Counted from the first letter of the stretch, positions 1-7,372 are shown. The stretch is DNA of 46,620 nt from an uncultured Rikenella sp. (GCF_910577125.1 NZ_CAJTMN010000007.1:1-46620), one strand, 5' to 3'. Program-made: numbers and translations. The notes: generated by a model from the sequence alone, not told the origin.

Positions 1-22
1 CGGGGCCCAAAGCAACGTCAGT

Positions 23-55
23 TGCGGGCCTCCGCTGCGGGAGGCTTCGGCCCGC
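23..55 (+). repeat. Hairpin repeat R5, copy 1
   Basis: Outer arms GCGGGCC and GGCCCGC enclose an inner CCTCC/GGAGG stem. A second copy at 3799-3832 keeps the outer arms but has a different inner loop. Both copies precede a FISUMP cassette (A here, C there). Nothing coding is seen in 1-97. Confidence 0.55.
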
Positions 56-97
56 TTTGAATGGAGACTGCCATTATAAAGAGACGCCGCGTCCCGT

Positions 98-289
98 TTA
101 TTCCGAGAGGCAACGCAACTGAAAACCGTGGGCGCGACTGCTCGCATCCGAAGGATACATGTACGTCATATCGAATAACAGACGCCAGGTGCCCGTGCTA
201 CTGCCGGGTACTGACGAAGACCAGATCGTACCTTCGCTGCCGATGCTACGCTGCACGCCGTCCGCACGATAGCGGTAGCCCGGGGCGGG
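98..289 (-). repeat. Orphan FISUMP C-terminal cassette A
   Basis: On the minus strand this reads as 63 uninterrupted residues, starting PAPGYRYRADG, with the core TIWSSS, and ending SRAHGFQLRCLSE and a stop. This is the C-terminal part of a FISUMP / C-type-lectin-like domain (WSS core, G-F/L-Q-L-R-C-L end). No start codon or gene body lies upstream: at 290 the sequence changes at once to the 3' half of hairpin repeat HP1. The shared 3' block is 97-123 and the 5' block 278-288. The family assignment rests on motif recognition. Confidence 0.75.
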
Positions 290-397
290 GGGGTGATTTC
301 CCTTTTAAGGCGTCGGCGCGCGGTTGGCTTGAGGGTACTGCCCTTACGCCGGGCGGGCGGTGCGTGCCGCACTCCCAATTGGCCGTGTCAGCCCCGT
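290..397 (+). repeat. Truncated composite repeat between cassettes A and B
   Basis: This begins with the 3' half of HP1 (TTTTAAGGCG, then CGGCGCGCGG) without its 5' half, so cassette A appears joined to, or inserted in, the hairpin. It continues with a 58-nt tail at 337-394 that is identical to 34408-34465 and runs directly into cassette B. Confidence 0.6.
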
Positions 398-583
398 TTA
401 TTCCGAGAGGCAACGCAACTGAAGACCGCTGGCCCGGTGCGCCGTGTAGCTGGGGTAGAGTACCGTCACGTTGAAAGACAAGTTCACGCCACTGGTGTTG
501 CTGACCGTCGAAGACCAGCTGTAACCGCTGCCGCCGACGTACACCGGATCGCCCGAGCGCGAATGGCGGTTGCCCGGGGCGGG
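398..583 (-). repeat. Orphan FISUMP C-terminal cassette B
   Basis: 61 residues and a stop: starts PAPGNRHSRSGDPVYVGG, core GYSWSST, then VLYPSYTAHRASGLQ and the shared LRCLSE end. The reading frame happens to stay open to 667, but that stretch is the rex leader and is not protein-like. The cassette is antisense to rex and ends 32 nt before the rex -7 box. Confidence 0.75.
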
Positions 584-615
584 AGCTGTCCGGTGTCGAA
601 TACAGGAAAAAACAG

Positions 616-623
616 TATATTTG
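616..623 (+). promoter_or_regulatory. Putative rex promoter (-7 box)
   Basis: TATATTTG matches the Bacteroidetes -7 consensus TAnnTTTG, 58 nt before the rex ATG. No good -33 TTTG is visible. Confidence 0.5.
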
Positions 624-681
624 CCTACTCGTAAAATTTCATTCGATTCCCTTAATCTATCTCCCAAGGCAGAGAAGCCCC

Positions 682-1359
682 ATGAATACCGATACAGCTC
701 TCCTCACCGCCGCGAAAAGACTCCCCGAGAGAACCGTCGAACGCCTGAGCGAATATCGTCGCATGCTGCTGGAGTGCTTGAAACAGGGAAAAACCCATAT
801 CTATTCCCACGAACTCGCTTCGATGCACGGCATTACCGCCGTTCAGGTGCGGCGCGACCTGATGCTCATCGGCTTCAGCAGCGATACCAAGAAAGGCTAT
901 GACGTGGAGGTGCTCATCGACTTTATCGGCACCCTGCTCGACAGCCCGGCCGGGTTGAACGTCGGCGTGATCGGGATGGGGAATCTGGCTCAGGCTGTGA
1001 CCCACTATTTCAACGGGAAACGCTCCAAACTGCGCATTACCGCCGCTTTCGACATCGATCCGAACAAAGTGGGGCATACGGTGGCGGGGGTGCCGTGCTA
1101 TCATATGGAGACCTTTGTCGAAACCGCCCGGAAACTCGATCTCCGGATCGTGATCCTGACTTCCCCCTCGTCGGTGGCGGCCGGGATGGTCGAACCCGTC
1201 ACCCGGGCCGGGATACGCGGAGTGCTCAATTTTACCTCCACGCCGCTCAATTTTCCGGACGACATCTATGTCGAAGATTACGACATCATTACCTTGCTGG
1301 AGAAGGTAGCCTATTTCTCCAAAGGAGATTTGTCGGACTCCGTTGCGGTGCAGGATTAA
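682..1359 (+). CDS. rex: Redox-sensing transcriptional repressor Rex
   Basis: 225 aa, normal family length. Rex senses the NADH/NAD+ ratio: NADH binding releases it from operators of fermentation and respiration genes. Residues about 12-70 form the winged helix, with the typical HELASMHGITAVQVRRDL recognition region. The Rossmann nucleotide-binding loop GVIGMGNLAQA is at 95-105 and the C-terminal domain-swap helix ends the protein. ribF follows after 20 nt, so the two probably form an operon. A TAnnTTTG box lies 58 nt upstream. Autoregulation is common in the family but no operator was identified here. Confidence 0.93.
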   Translation: MNTDTALLTAAKRLPERTVERLSEYRRMLLECLKQGKTHIYSHELASMHGITAVQVRRDLMLIGFSSDTKKGYDVEVLIDFIGTLLDSPAGLNVGVIGMGNLAQAVTHYFNGKRSKLRITAAFDIDPNKVGHTVAGVPCYHMETFVETARKLDLRIVILTSPSSVAAGMVEPVTRAGIRGVLNFTSTPLNFPDDIYVEDYDIITLLEKVAYFSKGDLSDSVAVQD

Positions 1360-1379
1360 TTTCGGAGGAGAGACCTCTC

Positions 1380-2087
1380 ATGGAAGTGCATTACGGATTC
1401 GAGACCCTGCCTGCGTTCGATCGAACGGCCGTCGCCGTGGGGTCGTTCGACGGCGTCCACCGCGGACACCGGCTGCTGATCGACCGGCTGAACGCGGCGG
1501 CCCGCGATCTGCCCGGCGGAGAGGGAACTTCGGTCGTAGTGACCTTCGACCCTCATCCGCGGTTCGTGCTTCGGGGAGAGAATCGGCTGTTGAGCACGCT
1601 GCCCGAAAAACTCGACCTGTTGTCCGAGACAGAGGTAGACCATGTCGTGGTCGTACATTTTACGCCGGAATTCAGCCGGATCGACAGCGAAACCTTTGTC
1701 CGCGATTATCTGAGAGGTCTGTTGCGGGCCGAGATCGTCCTCTCCGGCGAAGGGCACCATTTCGGTCACGACCGCTCCGGATCGATCGAAGCCTTGGAAC
1801 GCGACGGCATCCATACGGCCAGTCTGGGGCGGTACGAACAGATCAGCTCGACCGCGATTCGGCGGGCGATCGAGGCCGGAGAGATGGAACGAGCCGCCGG
1901 AATGCTCGGAGCGCCTTATCTGATTCGGCGAGATACGCTCTCCGACCCCACGAAACTGCTTCCGCCGGCGGGCGAGTATCGGGTCTCTTTTCCCGACCGC
2001 GGTCCGGCCGAGGACCAACTGTACGTCGACTCCTCTCTGGCCGGACGACAGGATTTGCCCCTTCGCATCCGGGTACTTGGAAAATAG
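1380..2087 (+). CDS. ribF: Short RibF-type FAD synthetase (FMN adenylyltransferase domain)
   Basis: 235 aa from the ATG at 1380, 20 nt after rex. It carries the nucleotidyltransferase motif GSFDGVHRGH (residues 21-30) and the ISSTAIRR motif (155-162) of RibF, which adenylates FMN to FAD. Usual bifunctional RibF is about 310 aa with a C-terminal riboflavin kinase domain containing a GFPTAN-type motif. Here the kinase part shrinks to a tail with only KLLPPAGEYRV recognisable. I infer FMN adenylyltransferase activity only, so the flavokinase would be encoded elsewhere. A longer upstream frame overlaps rex and is not used. Confidence 0.8.
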   Translation: MEVHYGFETLPAFDRTAVAVGSFDGVHRGHRLLIDRLNAAARDLPGGEGTSVVVTFDPHPRFVLRGENRLLSTLPEKLDLLSETEVDHVVVVHFTPEFSRIDSETFVRDYLRGLLRAEIVLSGEGHHFGHDRSGSIEALERDGIHTASLGRYEQISSTAIRRAIEAGEMERAAGMLGAPYLIRRDTLSDPTKLLPPAGEYRVSFPDRGPAEDQLYVDSSLAGRQDLPLRIRVLGK

Positions 2088-2107
2088 CGATATATCGTCT
2101 ATATTTG
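2076..2107 (+). promoter_or_regulatory. Putative nagB promoter
   Basis: CTTG (2076-2079), a 20-nt spacer, then TATATTTG (2100-2107). It starts in the last codons of ribF and lies 78 nt before the nagB ATG, so nagB can be transcribed separately from rex-ribF. Confidence 0.55.
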
Positions 2108-2185
2108 TTCATGGATCGAATGCCGCTTCCTGCGGACGGACGGTCTGCCTCTGACGATAACAAAACGAACAAACTCTAACTGGAT

Positions 2186-2995
2186 ATGCGACTGATTATC
2201 GAACCCGATTATGCCCACCTCTCGCGCTGGGCGGCCAACTACATTGCGCACAAAATCAATGCTTTTGCTCCGACGGCGGGGAAACCGTTCGTACTGGGGT
2301 TGCCCACCGGTTCCACGCCGCTGGGGACGTACAAGGAGCTGATCGCGCTTCACAAGGCGGGAAAAGTTTCGTTTGCCAACGTGGTGACGTTCAACATGGA
2401 CGAATATTGCGGCATCCCGAAAGAGCATCCGCAGAGCTACTACACGTTCATGTGGAGCAACTTTTTCAACCACGTCGACATCAAGCCCGAAAACGTTAAC
2501 ATTCTGAACGGCAACGCGCCGGATCCGGAGGCGGAGTGTGCGGCTTACGAGGCGAAAATCGAAGCGCTGGGTGGGATTCATCTCTTTATGGGCGGGATCG
2601 GGCCGGACGGTCATATCGCTTTCAACGAGCCGGCGTCGTCGCTGACCTCGCGGACGCGGATGAAGACCTTGACGCTGGATACCATTATCGCCAACTCGCG
2701 GTTCTTCGAAAACGACATCAATAAAGTGCCCAAGACGGCGCTGACGGTAGGTGTGGGGACGATAATGGCGGCCCGCGAGGTGCTGATTCTCGTGAACGGG
2801 CACGGAAAGGCGCGGGCTCTGCGGCACGGGGTGGAAGAGGGGATCAACCATATGTGGACGATCAGTGCGTTGCAGCAGCATCCGCACGGGATCATCGTCT
2901 GCGACGAAGACGCCACTTCGGAACTGAAGGTGGGTACTTATAAGTATTTCAAGGACATCGAAAGTCGGAATCTCGATCCGGAGACTCAGTTGTAG
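2186..2995 (+). CDS. nagB: Glucosamine-6-phosphate deaminase
   Basis: 269 aa, full length. It converts glucosamine-6-phosphate to fructose-6-phosphate and ammonia in amino-sugar catabolism, which suits a mucin-using gut organism. The catalytic residues match the family: D72 in NMDEY, then D141, H143 and E148 in GGIGPDGHIAFNEP. It has its own promoter at 2076-2107 and a strong terminator 26 nt after the stop. glmM, of the opposing biosynthetic pathway, lies 5 kb away. Confidence 0.95.
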   Translation: MRLIIEPDYAHLSRWAANYIAHKINAFAPTAGKPFVLGLPTGSTPLGTYKELIALHKAGKVSFANVVTFNMDEYCGIPKEHPQSYYTFMWSNFFNHVDIKPENVNILNGNAPDPEAECAAYEAKIEALGGIHLFMGGIGPDGHIAFNEPASSLTSRTRMKTLTLDTIIANSRFFENDINKVPKTALTVGVGTIMAAREVLILVNGHGKARALRHGVEEGINHMWTISALQQHPHGIIVCDEDATSELKVGTYKYFKDIESRNLDPETQL

Positions 2996-3020
2996 CTTTT
3001 GACTTACAGCGCAGTTTTAT

Positions 3021-3065
3021 CCGTCTTTTCTTCCGGTTTTAAACCGGAAGAAAAGACGGATTTTT
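3021..3065 (+). terminator. Rho-independent terminator of nagB
   Basis: Perfect inverted repeat: arms 3021-3039 and 3041-3059 (CCGTCTTTTCTTCCGG and complement), followed by ATTTTT. Confidence 0.9.
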
Positions 3066-3132
3066 GTGTGGCATGTACTGTTCGCAGCGCAACATGTTTG
3101 AAATTGCGGGTAGACCCGGCCAAAGCATCCCG

Positions 3133-3182
3133 CAGTGATGCGCTCTAAAGTTTTTTCGGTTCCTTTTGTTCACAAAAGAAAC
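3133..3182 (-). repeat. Repeat R4 (inverted copy)
   Basis: Contains a TTTTGTTCACAAAA palindrome next to a CTAAAGTTTTTTCGG flank. The reverse complement matches 46574-46620 at the right end of the window, with a few changes and the hairpin kept. Probably a dispersed Bacteroidetes intergenic repeat. Confidence 0.6.
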
Positions 3183-3237
3183 AGGTCGAAGTGCGTGGAT
3201 GAAGCATGGAACGATGAATTGGGCTGGGCAGAAAAGT

Positions 3238-3300
3238 GGAAATGCGTAGCATTTCCCGTCCACGGGACGTGGGGCCCGCGCGGCCCGAGCGCAGTACCCT
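3238..3300 (-). repeat. Composite-repeat tail (inverted copy)
   Basis: Hairpin GGAAATGC-GTA-GCATTTCC (3238-3256), then the conserved core CGTCCACGGGACGTGGGGCC. Other copies at 27299-27345 (hairpin GCGAAAC-GTA-GTTTCGC) and, in the opposite orientation, 29555-29606 (GAAATGC-TTC-GCATTTC). The stem bases change but stay paired. Confidence 0.6.
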
Positions 3301-3352
3301 CATACCAAGGCGCGCGGACAGAACTCATTTCCGTCGCCCGCCCGCTTAAAGA

Positions 3353-3397
3353 GGGATTTCACTCATTTTGCGGAGAGCAAAATCGAGATGAAATCCC
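3353..3397 (-). repeat. Hairpin repeat HP2 (inverted copy)
   Basis: Long imperfect hairpin: GGGATTTCA...ATTTTGC, loop GGAGA, GCAAAAT...TGAAATCCC. It is flanked by CGTCGCCCGC and GCGGGCGACG blocks, as in the copies at 29462-29507 and 34321-34362, but the stem sequence is different. Confidence 0.6.
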
Positions 3398-3440
3398 AGC
3401 GGGCGACGATTAAAGTGCTCCGCGCGCGACTGCTGGAGTA

Positions 3441-3481
3441 GGAAATCGTTCAAAGCGACTTGCGCTTTGAACAAGATTTCC
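3441..3481 (-). repeat. Hairpin repeat HP1 (inverted copy)
   Basis: GGAAATC GTTCAAAGCG pairs with CGCTTTGAAC AA GATTTCC: a 17-bp stem with an AA bulge. The outer part matches HP1 at 29382-29426 and 34224-34267; the inner stem is specific to this copy. Confidence 0.65.
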
Positions 3482-3499
3482 GCCAGCGCGCGTAGGGTA

Positions 3500-3798
3500 G
3501 AGGCTGCTATTTCGGAGTGCCCGGAGGCACCGGCGGAGCGATAGCGGAACCGTAGTGAGGCGGACACCGGGCGGTGCTTTGGGCCGTATAAGGCCGAGGA
3601 TGGGGCGGTGAATTGGGCTGAGCTTTTGCGGCTCATAGAGCCGCGCAGTCCGCCGCCACCCCACGCGGCGGACTGCAACTTCGCGGAGCTCGTTGCGCCT
3701 CCGCTGGCGTCGAACTGTCGTTTGTATTGCGAGTGAGGCAGAGTTGAGAACAGGCCGGCGCCCGGGAGCGACCGCAATTCTCGACGCGTGAGCGGCGA
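3500..3798. other. Non-coding stretch with repeat fragments
   Basis: Contains GGGTAGAGGCTGCTATTTCG and following bases (about 3504-3535), found again at 29633-29663 just before cassette G and inverted at about 27383-27412. The GGGGTAGAG part resembles the LYPS-coding segment of the cassettes, so some of this may be cassette remnant. Long antisense frames here lack protein character. Nothing else recognised. Confidence 0.4.
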
Positions 3799-3832
3799 GT
3801 TGCGGGCCTCCCGATGGGAGGCGTCCGGCCCG
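3799..3832 (+). repeat. Hairpin repeat R5, copy 2
   Basis: Outer arms GCGGGCC/GGCCCGC as at 23-55, with inner CTCCC-GAT-GGGAG. It is followed by a smaller GCGACC-CTGC-GGGTCGC hairpin and then cassette C. Confidence 0.55.
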
Positions 3833-3924
3833 CGCGACCCTGCGGGTCGCAGGAACTCGGTCGATTAGGTAGAGGCTGCCTTTATTGGGGTAGACACGGC
3901 CAGTAAAAGACGTAGCGCGTCCGT

Positions 3925-4122
3925 TTATTCCGAGAGGCAACGCAACTGAAGACCGTAGGCGCGGCAGTTTGTATCACTGGTACGAAGGTATCCGGAGGAA
4001 AAATTCAAAAATTGTCCTTGAATTTGATTAACCGATGAGGACCAACTGTAACCGTAATAACCGGTATCCAACAAGCCACCTAGCCCTCCGCGATGTCCTG
4101 CGTCGCGGAAGCCCGGGGCGGG
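3925..4122 (-). repeat. Orphan FISUMP C-terminal cassette C
   Basis: 65 residues and a stop: starts PAPGFRDAGHRGGLGG, core YGYSWSSS, then TNCRAYGLQ and the shared LRCLSE end. It belongs to the FRDAG length class with E, F and H. Its base composition is more AT-rich than cassette B, with different synonymous codons. Only 15 nt separate it from cassette D. Confidence 0.75.
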
Positions 4123-4137
4123 TGTTTCGTTTCCTGT

Positions 4138-4323
4138 TTATTCCGAGAGGCAACGCAACTGAAAGCCGTAGGTACGGCTGTTTACAAAACTGGGCTCAAG
4201 ATCAGCGGTACTGAATGTCAGATATGCTCCATCAATGTCATTCGTTGCGGACGACCAGCTGAATCCGTGACAACCGATATATACCAGTGTCCCGGAGTTT
4301 GTATGACGGTAGCCCGGGGCGGG
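4138..4323 (-). repeat. Orphan FISUMP C-terminal cassette D
   Basis: 61 residues and a stop: starts PAPGYRHTNSGTLVYIG, core HGFSWSSA, then VNSRTYGFQ and LRCLSE. Immediately 5' on the minus strand is short unrelated sequence and then the GH2 terminator region. No gene body is attached. Confidence 0.75.
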
Positions 4324-4376
4324 GTGTTGGGTTTGGAGCATTTTCTCGCGTACCTTAGAAGAACAAACGTGCTTTA

Positions 4377-4422
4377 GAAAAATAAAATCAGGCTTTGCAA
4401 TTTAGCTTGCAAAACCTGATTT
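4377..4422 (-). terminator. Terminator of the GH2 glycosidase gene
   Basis: Arms 4385-4400 and 4407-4422 (AAATCAGG...TTTGCAA type, one mismatch), loop of 6. On the minus strand it is followed by TTATTTTT. It lies 23 nt after the stop codon. Confidence 0.85.
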
Positions 4423-4444
4423 TCATATGAATAATCGGAAACGC

Positions 4445-6958
4445 TTATTTTGCCTGCAGCGTCAGCTTCGCACCTTTGACACCCGGCGCCGTCGCTTCGA
4501 AAACAATCTCGCCCGGCGCCTCCGCACTTTGTACGATCGCCGTCAGCTGGCCGCTGAAGAGCTTCATTTGCGGCAGGTGGAACAGCTCCAGCGAAGCCGG
4601 ATTGCCATTCGCCGCCGCACGGTAACTCCCCGCGCCCTTCACCTTGAATCTGATCTCACGCGTGTCCTCCGGGCACAGGTTCCCCTCCTTATCCACCACC
4701 CGCACGTTGATAAACGAGAGGTCTTTGCCCGTCGCATCCAGCACCGTTCGATCCGCCGTCAGTTCGATGCGATGCGGCTTTCCTGCCGTACGAATCTCCT
4801 CGGTCGCCATCGCCCGGCCCGTCGAATCATAGGCCACCACGCGCACCGTCCCCGGCTCATATTTCGTATCCATCCACATCAGCCGGTAACGCTTCTGCCG
4901 CTCGAACGACGCCTGTGCCTCCTTCGTATAAGAACCCTCCACCCTGATCGTCGTATCCTTCGTGCGAATCCCCTGGCTCACCCCATTGATAAAGAGCTCG
5001 GCCGACGGGTAATTCGTGTAGACGAAGACCGGAATCGTATCCCCGATCCGTTCCTCCGGCCACGTCCAGTGCGGCAGGATATGCAGCGTCTCCTCGGTCG
5101 GGTTCCAGTGGCTGCGGTAGAGGTAATAGCGGTCTTTCGGAATTCCCGCCAGGTCGATGATCCCGAACAGCGAACTGTGGCTCGGCCAGTTCGTGTAGTA
5201 CGGCGTCGGCTCGCCCAGGTAGTCGAATCCCGTCCAGACGAACTCCCCGATGGCATACGGCAAATCCTCGTGCTGGATGAAATCGTCCTCCGGCAGGTTC
5301 GACCAGCCGCAGTGTTCCACATCGTACGACGATGCCTGATGATCCGGATAGGTCTTCATCGCCGCCCGCACCACCGGAAACTTATAGACCCCGCGCGAAC
5401 TAAGAGTCGAGGCGGTCTCCGTCCCCAGAATGATCCGTTGCGGCAGCTTGCGGTAGTTCTCCGGATACATGAACGGCCGGTAGTTGAATCCCGGCACCTC
5501 CATCACCGCCGCGAAGTTGTTGTTGATCACCGCCCCCGGATTGTCCATCCCCTGCGTCACCGGCCGCGTCGGGTCTTCGCGGTGCGCAATCGACTGGAGC
5601 CAGTGCGCGATCTTCGCTCCGTGCTCCATCCCCTGCTCCGGCACTTCGTTGCCGATGCACCACATCACCACGCTCGGCGCGTTGCGGTAGTGGCGGATCA
5701 CATTGACCAAGTCTTTTTCCGCCCAGTCGTCGAACAGCCGGTTGTAGCCGTTCTGGCACTTCGGCGACCGCCATTCGTCGAACGTTTCGACCATCAGCAT
5801 CATCCCCATCTCGTCGCAGGCTCGCACCAGCTCCGGCGCCGGCATGTTGTGCGACGTGCGGATCGCGTTGGCACCCATATCCTTCAGCATCCGCACCTGC
5901 CGCCGGATCGCCGCCTCGTTCACCGCCGCCCCCAGCGGCCCCAGGTCGTGGTGGTTGCAGACCCCCTTGAAAACCGTTTTTTTGCCGTTGAGATAGAACC
6001 CGTCGTCCGGCCGCACCTCGATCGTCCGAATCCCGAACGGCGTGCTGTATTCGTCCTTCAGGTCATCCCCCTCGTACAGCTTCGACACAGCCGTATAAAG
6101 CACCGGATTCTCCAAATCCCACAACGCCGGACGGTCGACTACAAGATCCTGTGTCAAGACACCCTCGTCATAATCGGTCAGCCGTGTCGTGGTCTCCGCC
6201 ACCTTGTTTCCCGCGCTGTCCCGGATTTCCGTCACCAGCCGGTAGCGGTTCGTTTCGACGGTTTCCGGTAATATGACCTCCGTCTTCAGATTCACTTTTG
6301 CGAACCGCTCGTTCACCACCGGCGTGGTCACATACGTCCCCCAAACCGGAATGTGCGCCCCGTCGGTTACCACCACGTGCACGTTCCGGTACAAACCCGC
6401 TCCCGGATACCACCGCGACGACTCCGGCAGATTCTCCAACCGCACCGCCACCGTATTGTTCATCCCGTCGGCATTCAGGTACGGCGTTACGTCGAAGTGG
6501 AACGAGTTGTAGCCGTAGGGCCACTCGCCGACCCGCTGCCCGTTGACCCACACCTGTGCGCCGCTCATCGCCCCGTCGAAGAGCAGGGTCGCCCGTCGGG
6601 TCGAATCCCGGCCGAACTCCGGCACGTCGAACCGCGTCCGGTACCATCCGGTACCCACGAACGGCAGCCCGCCTGTCCGTCCGGCATGTTCGCTGGGCTC
6701 GACCTGCCCGTCCTGCACGATGGCGACATTTTGTTTGTCGTTGTTCGGATTGAACGGCCCGTAGATCGCCCAGTCGTGCGGCACCGTGACGGTCTGCCAC
6801 CGGCTGTCGTCGTAGTCCGTGCGGAGGGCGGCCGAGTCGTCGGTGCGGGTGAAGCGCCACCCCTTTTCCAGCAGAAATTCGCGCCGGTCGGCCCGGGCGT
6901 TCGGCGAGCCGAAGCACCAGAGGCCGAGGGCCAGAAGCAGATAATTCCTTGTTTTCAT
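4445..6958 (-). CDS. Secreted glycoside hydrolase family 2 protein (beta-galactosidase-like)
   Basis: 837 aa. A signal peptide (MKTRNYLLLALGLWCFGSPNARA) places it in the periplasm or at the cell surface. Order: sugar-binding beta-sandwich with VNGQRVGEWPYGYNSF, immunoglobulin-like domain, TIM barrel, then C-terminal beta domains of the kind seen in Bacteroidetes GH2 enzymes. The barrel has the acid/base motif CIGNE (Glu near residue 436) and the nucleophile motif ILGTETAS (Glu near 513). Retaining cleavage of a beta-galactoside or beta-glucuronide is likely; the sugar cannot be fixed from sequence alone. It is monocistronic, with no susCD pair nearby. A TATCTTTA box lies 23 nt upstream (6981-6988). 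Confidence 0.9.
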   Translation of the reverse strand: MKTRNYLLLALGLWCFGSPNARADRREFLLEKGWRFTRTDDSAALRTDYDDSRWQTVTVPHDWAIYGPFNPNNDKQNVAIVQDGQVEPSEHAGRTGGLPFVGTGWYRTRFDVPEFGRDSTRRATLLFDGAMSGAQVWVNGQRVGEWPYGYNSFHFDVTPYLNADGMNNTVAVRLENLPESSRWYPGAGLYRNVHVVVTDGAHIPVWGTYVTTPVVNERFAKVNLKTEVILPETVETNRYRLVTEIRDSAGNKVAETTTRLTDYDEGVLTQDLVVDRPALWDLENPVLYTAVSKLYEGDDLKDEYSTPFGIRTIEVRPDDGFYLNGKKTVFKGVCNHHDLGPLGAAVNEAAIRRQVRMLKDMGANAIRTSHNMPAPELVRACDEMGMMLMVETFDEWRSPKCQNGYNRLFDDWAEKDLVNVIRHYRNAPSVVMWCIGNEVPEQGMEHGAKIAHWLQSIAHREDPTRPVTQGMDNPGAVINNNFAAVMEVPGFNYRPFMYPENYRKLPQRIILGTETASTLSSRGVYKFPVVRAAMKTYPDHQASSYDVEHCGWSNLPEDDFIQHEDLPYAIGEFVWTGFDYLGEPTPYYTNWPSHSSLFGIIDLAGIPKDRYYLYRSHWNPTEETLHILPHWTWPEERIGDTIPVFVYTNYPSAELFINGVSQGIRTKDTTIRVEGSYTKEAQASFERQKRYRLMWMDTKYEPGTVRVVAYDSTGRAMATEEIRTAGKPHRIELTADRTVLDATGKDLSFINVRVVDKEGNLCPEDTREIRFKVKGAGSYRAAANGNPASLELFHLPQMKLFSGQLTAIVQSAEAPGEIVFEATAPGVKGAKLTLQAK

Positions 6959-7039
6959 CTTCGAACGGTTGGTTTTCGGGTAAAGATAACGATTTTATCG
7001 TTGCGAACCCTCCGTCGGCCCGGGCGTCCGGGAGATTTA

Positions 7040-7071
7040 TTTGCGGATTCGGCGCGGAATCGCTACCTTCG
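7040..7071 (+). promoter_or_regulatory. Putative tRNA-Leu promoter
   Basis: TTTG (7040-7043), 20-nt spacer, TACCTTCG (7064-7071), a near match to TAnnTTTG. It lies 42 nt before the tRNA. Confidence 0.45.
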
Positions 7072-7113
7072 CCTCCGCAAGCGGGCGCATGCTCCTGGTG
7101 CGTCGCGCGAGAG

Positions 7114-7197
7114 GCTCCGGTGGTGGAATGGTAGACACGAAGGACTTAAAATCCTTTGGCCATTGCGGCTGTGCGGGTTCAAGTCCCGCCCGGAGTA
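7114..7197 (+). tRNA. tRNA-Leu(UAA)
   Basis: 84 nt. Acceptor GCTCCGG/CCGGAGT, anticodon loop CTTAAAA with anticodon TAA, a long variable arm as expected for a class II tRNA, T arm GCGGG-TTCAAGT-CCCGC, discriminator A. CCA is not encoded. Confidence 0.95.
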
Positions 7198-7201
7198 CTG
7201 A

Positions 7202-7236
7202 ACGGGCGGTCGATCGACGGATCGACCGCCCGTTTT
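7202..7236 (+). terminator. Terminator after tRNA-Leu
   Basis: 14-bp perfect stem, arms 7202-7215 and 7220-7233, loop GACG, followed by TTTT. Confidence 0.85.
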
Positions 7237-7314
7237 GCTTCCGGCTAAGAACGGATTTTAGAGCGACTTCCGAAAAAATGTGCCTTTCCGTCGATCGGAA
7301 AAGAGCCGGGAGGG

Positions 7315-7344
7315 TTTGTATTTTTCGGGATTTTCGTATTTTTG
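7315..7344 (+). promoter_or_regulatory. Promoter of the histone H1-like gene
   Basis: TTTG (7315-7318), 18-nt spacer, TATTTTTG (7337-7344), a full match to the Bacteroidetes consensus. It lies 28 nt before the ATG. Confidence 0.65.
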
Positions 7345-7372
7345 GCCTCGAAAACTTAACCAAATCATCATT

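Noticed and set aside
98..583. CRISPR array
   Set aside because: The repeated ends flank 61-65-codon open frames about 190 nt long, not 30-40 nt spacers, and copies are dispersed.
2111..2179. 22-codon leader ORF (MDRMPLPADGRSASD...) 6 nt before nagB
   Set aside because: It is in a good position but has no regulatory codon run or hairpin; it may be chance.
3346..3940. Two overlapping minus-strand ORFs in the nagB-GH2 gap
   Set aside because: They run across hairpin repeats and into cassette C in the wrong frame, and lack signal or domain character.
3925..4122. DGR template repeat
   Set aside because: None of the eight copies shows the adenine-rich codons expected of a template, and no reverse transcriptase is present in the window.
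4427..6271. 614-codon open frame on the plus strand
   Set aside because: It is antisense to the GH2 gene, which has a signal peptide, catalytic motifs and a terminator. The plus frame is Arg/His/Pro-rich, a by-product of GC-rich codon use.
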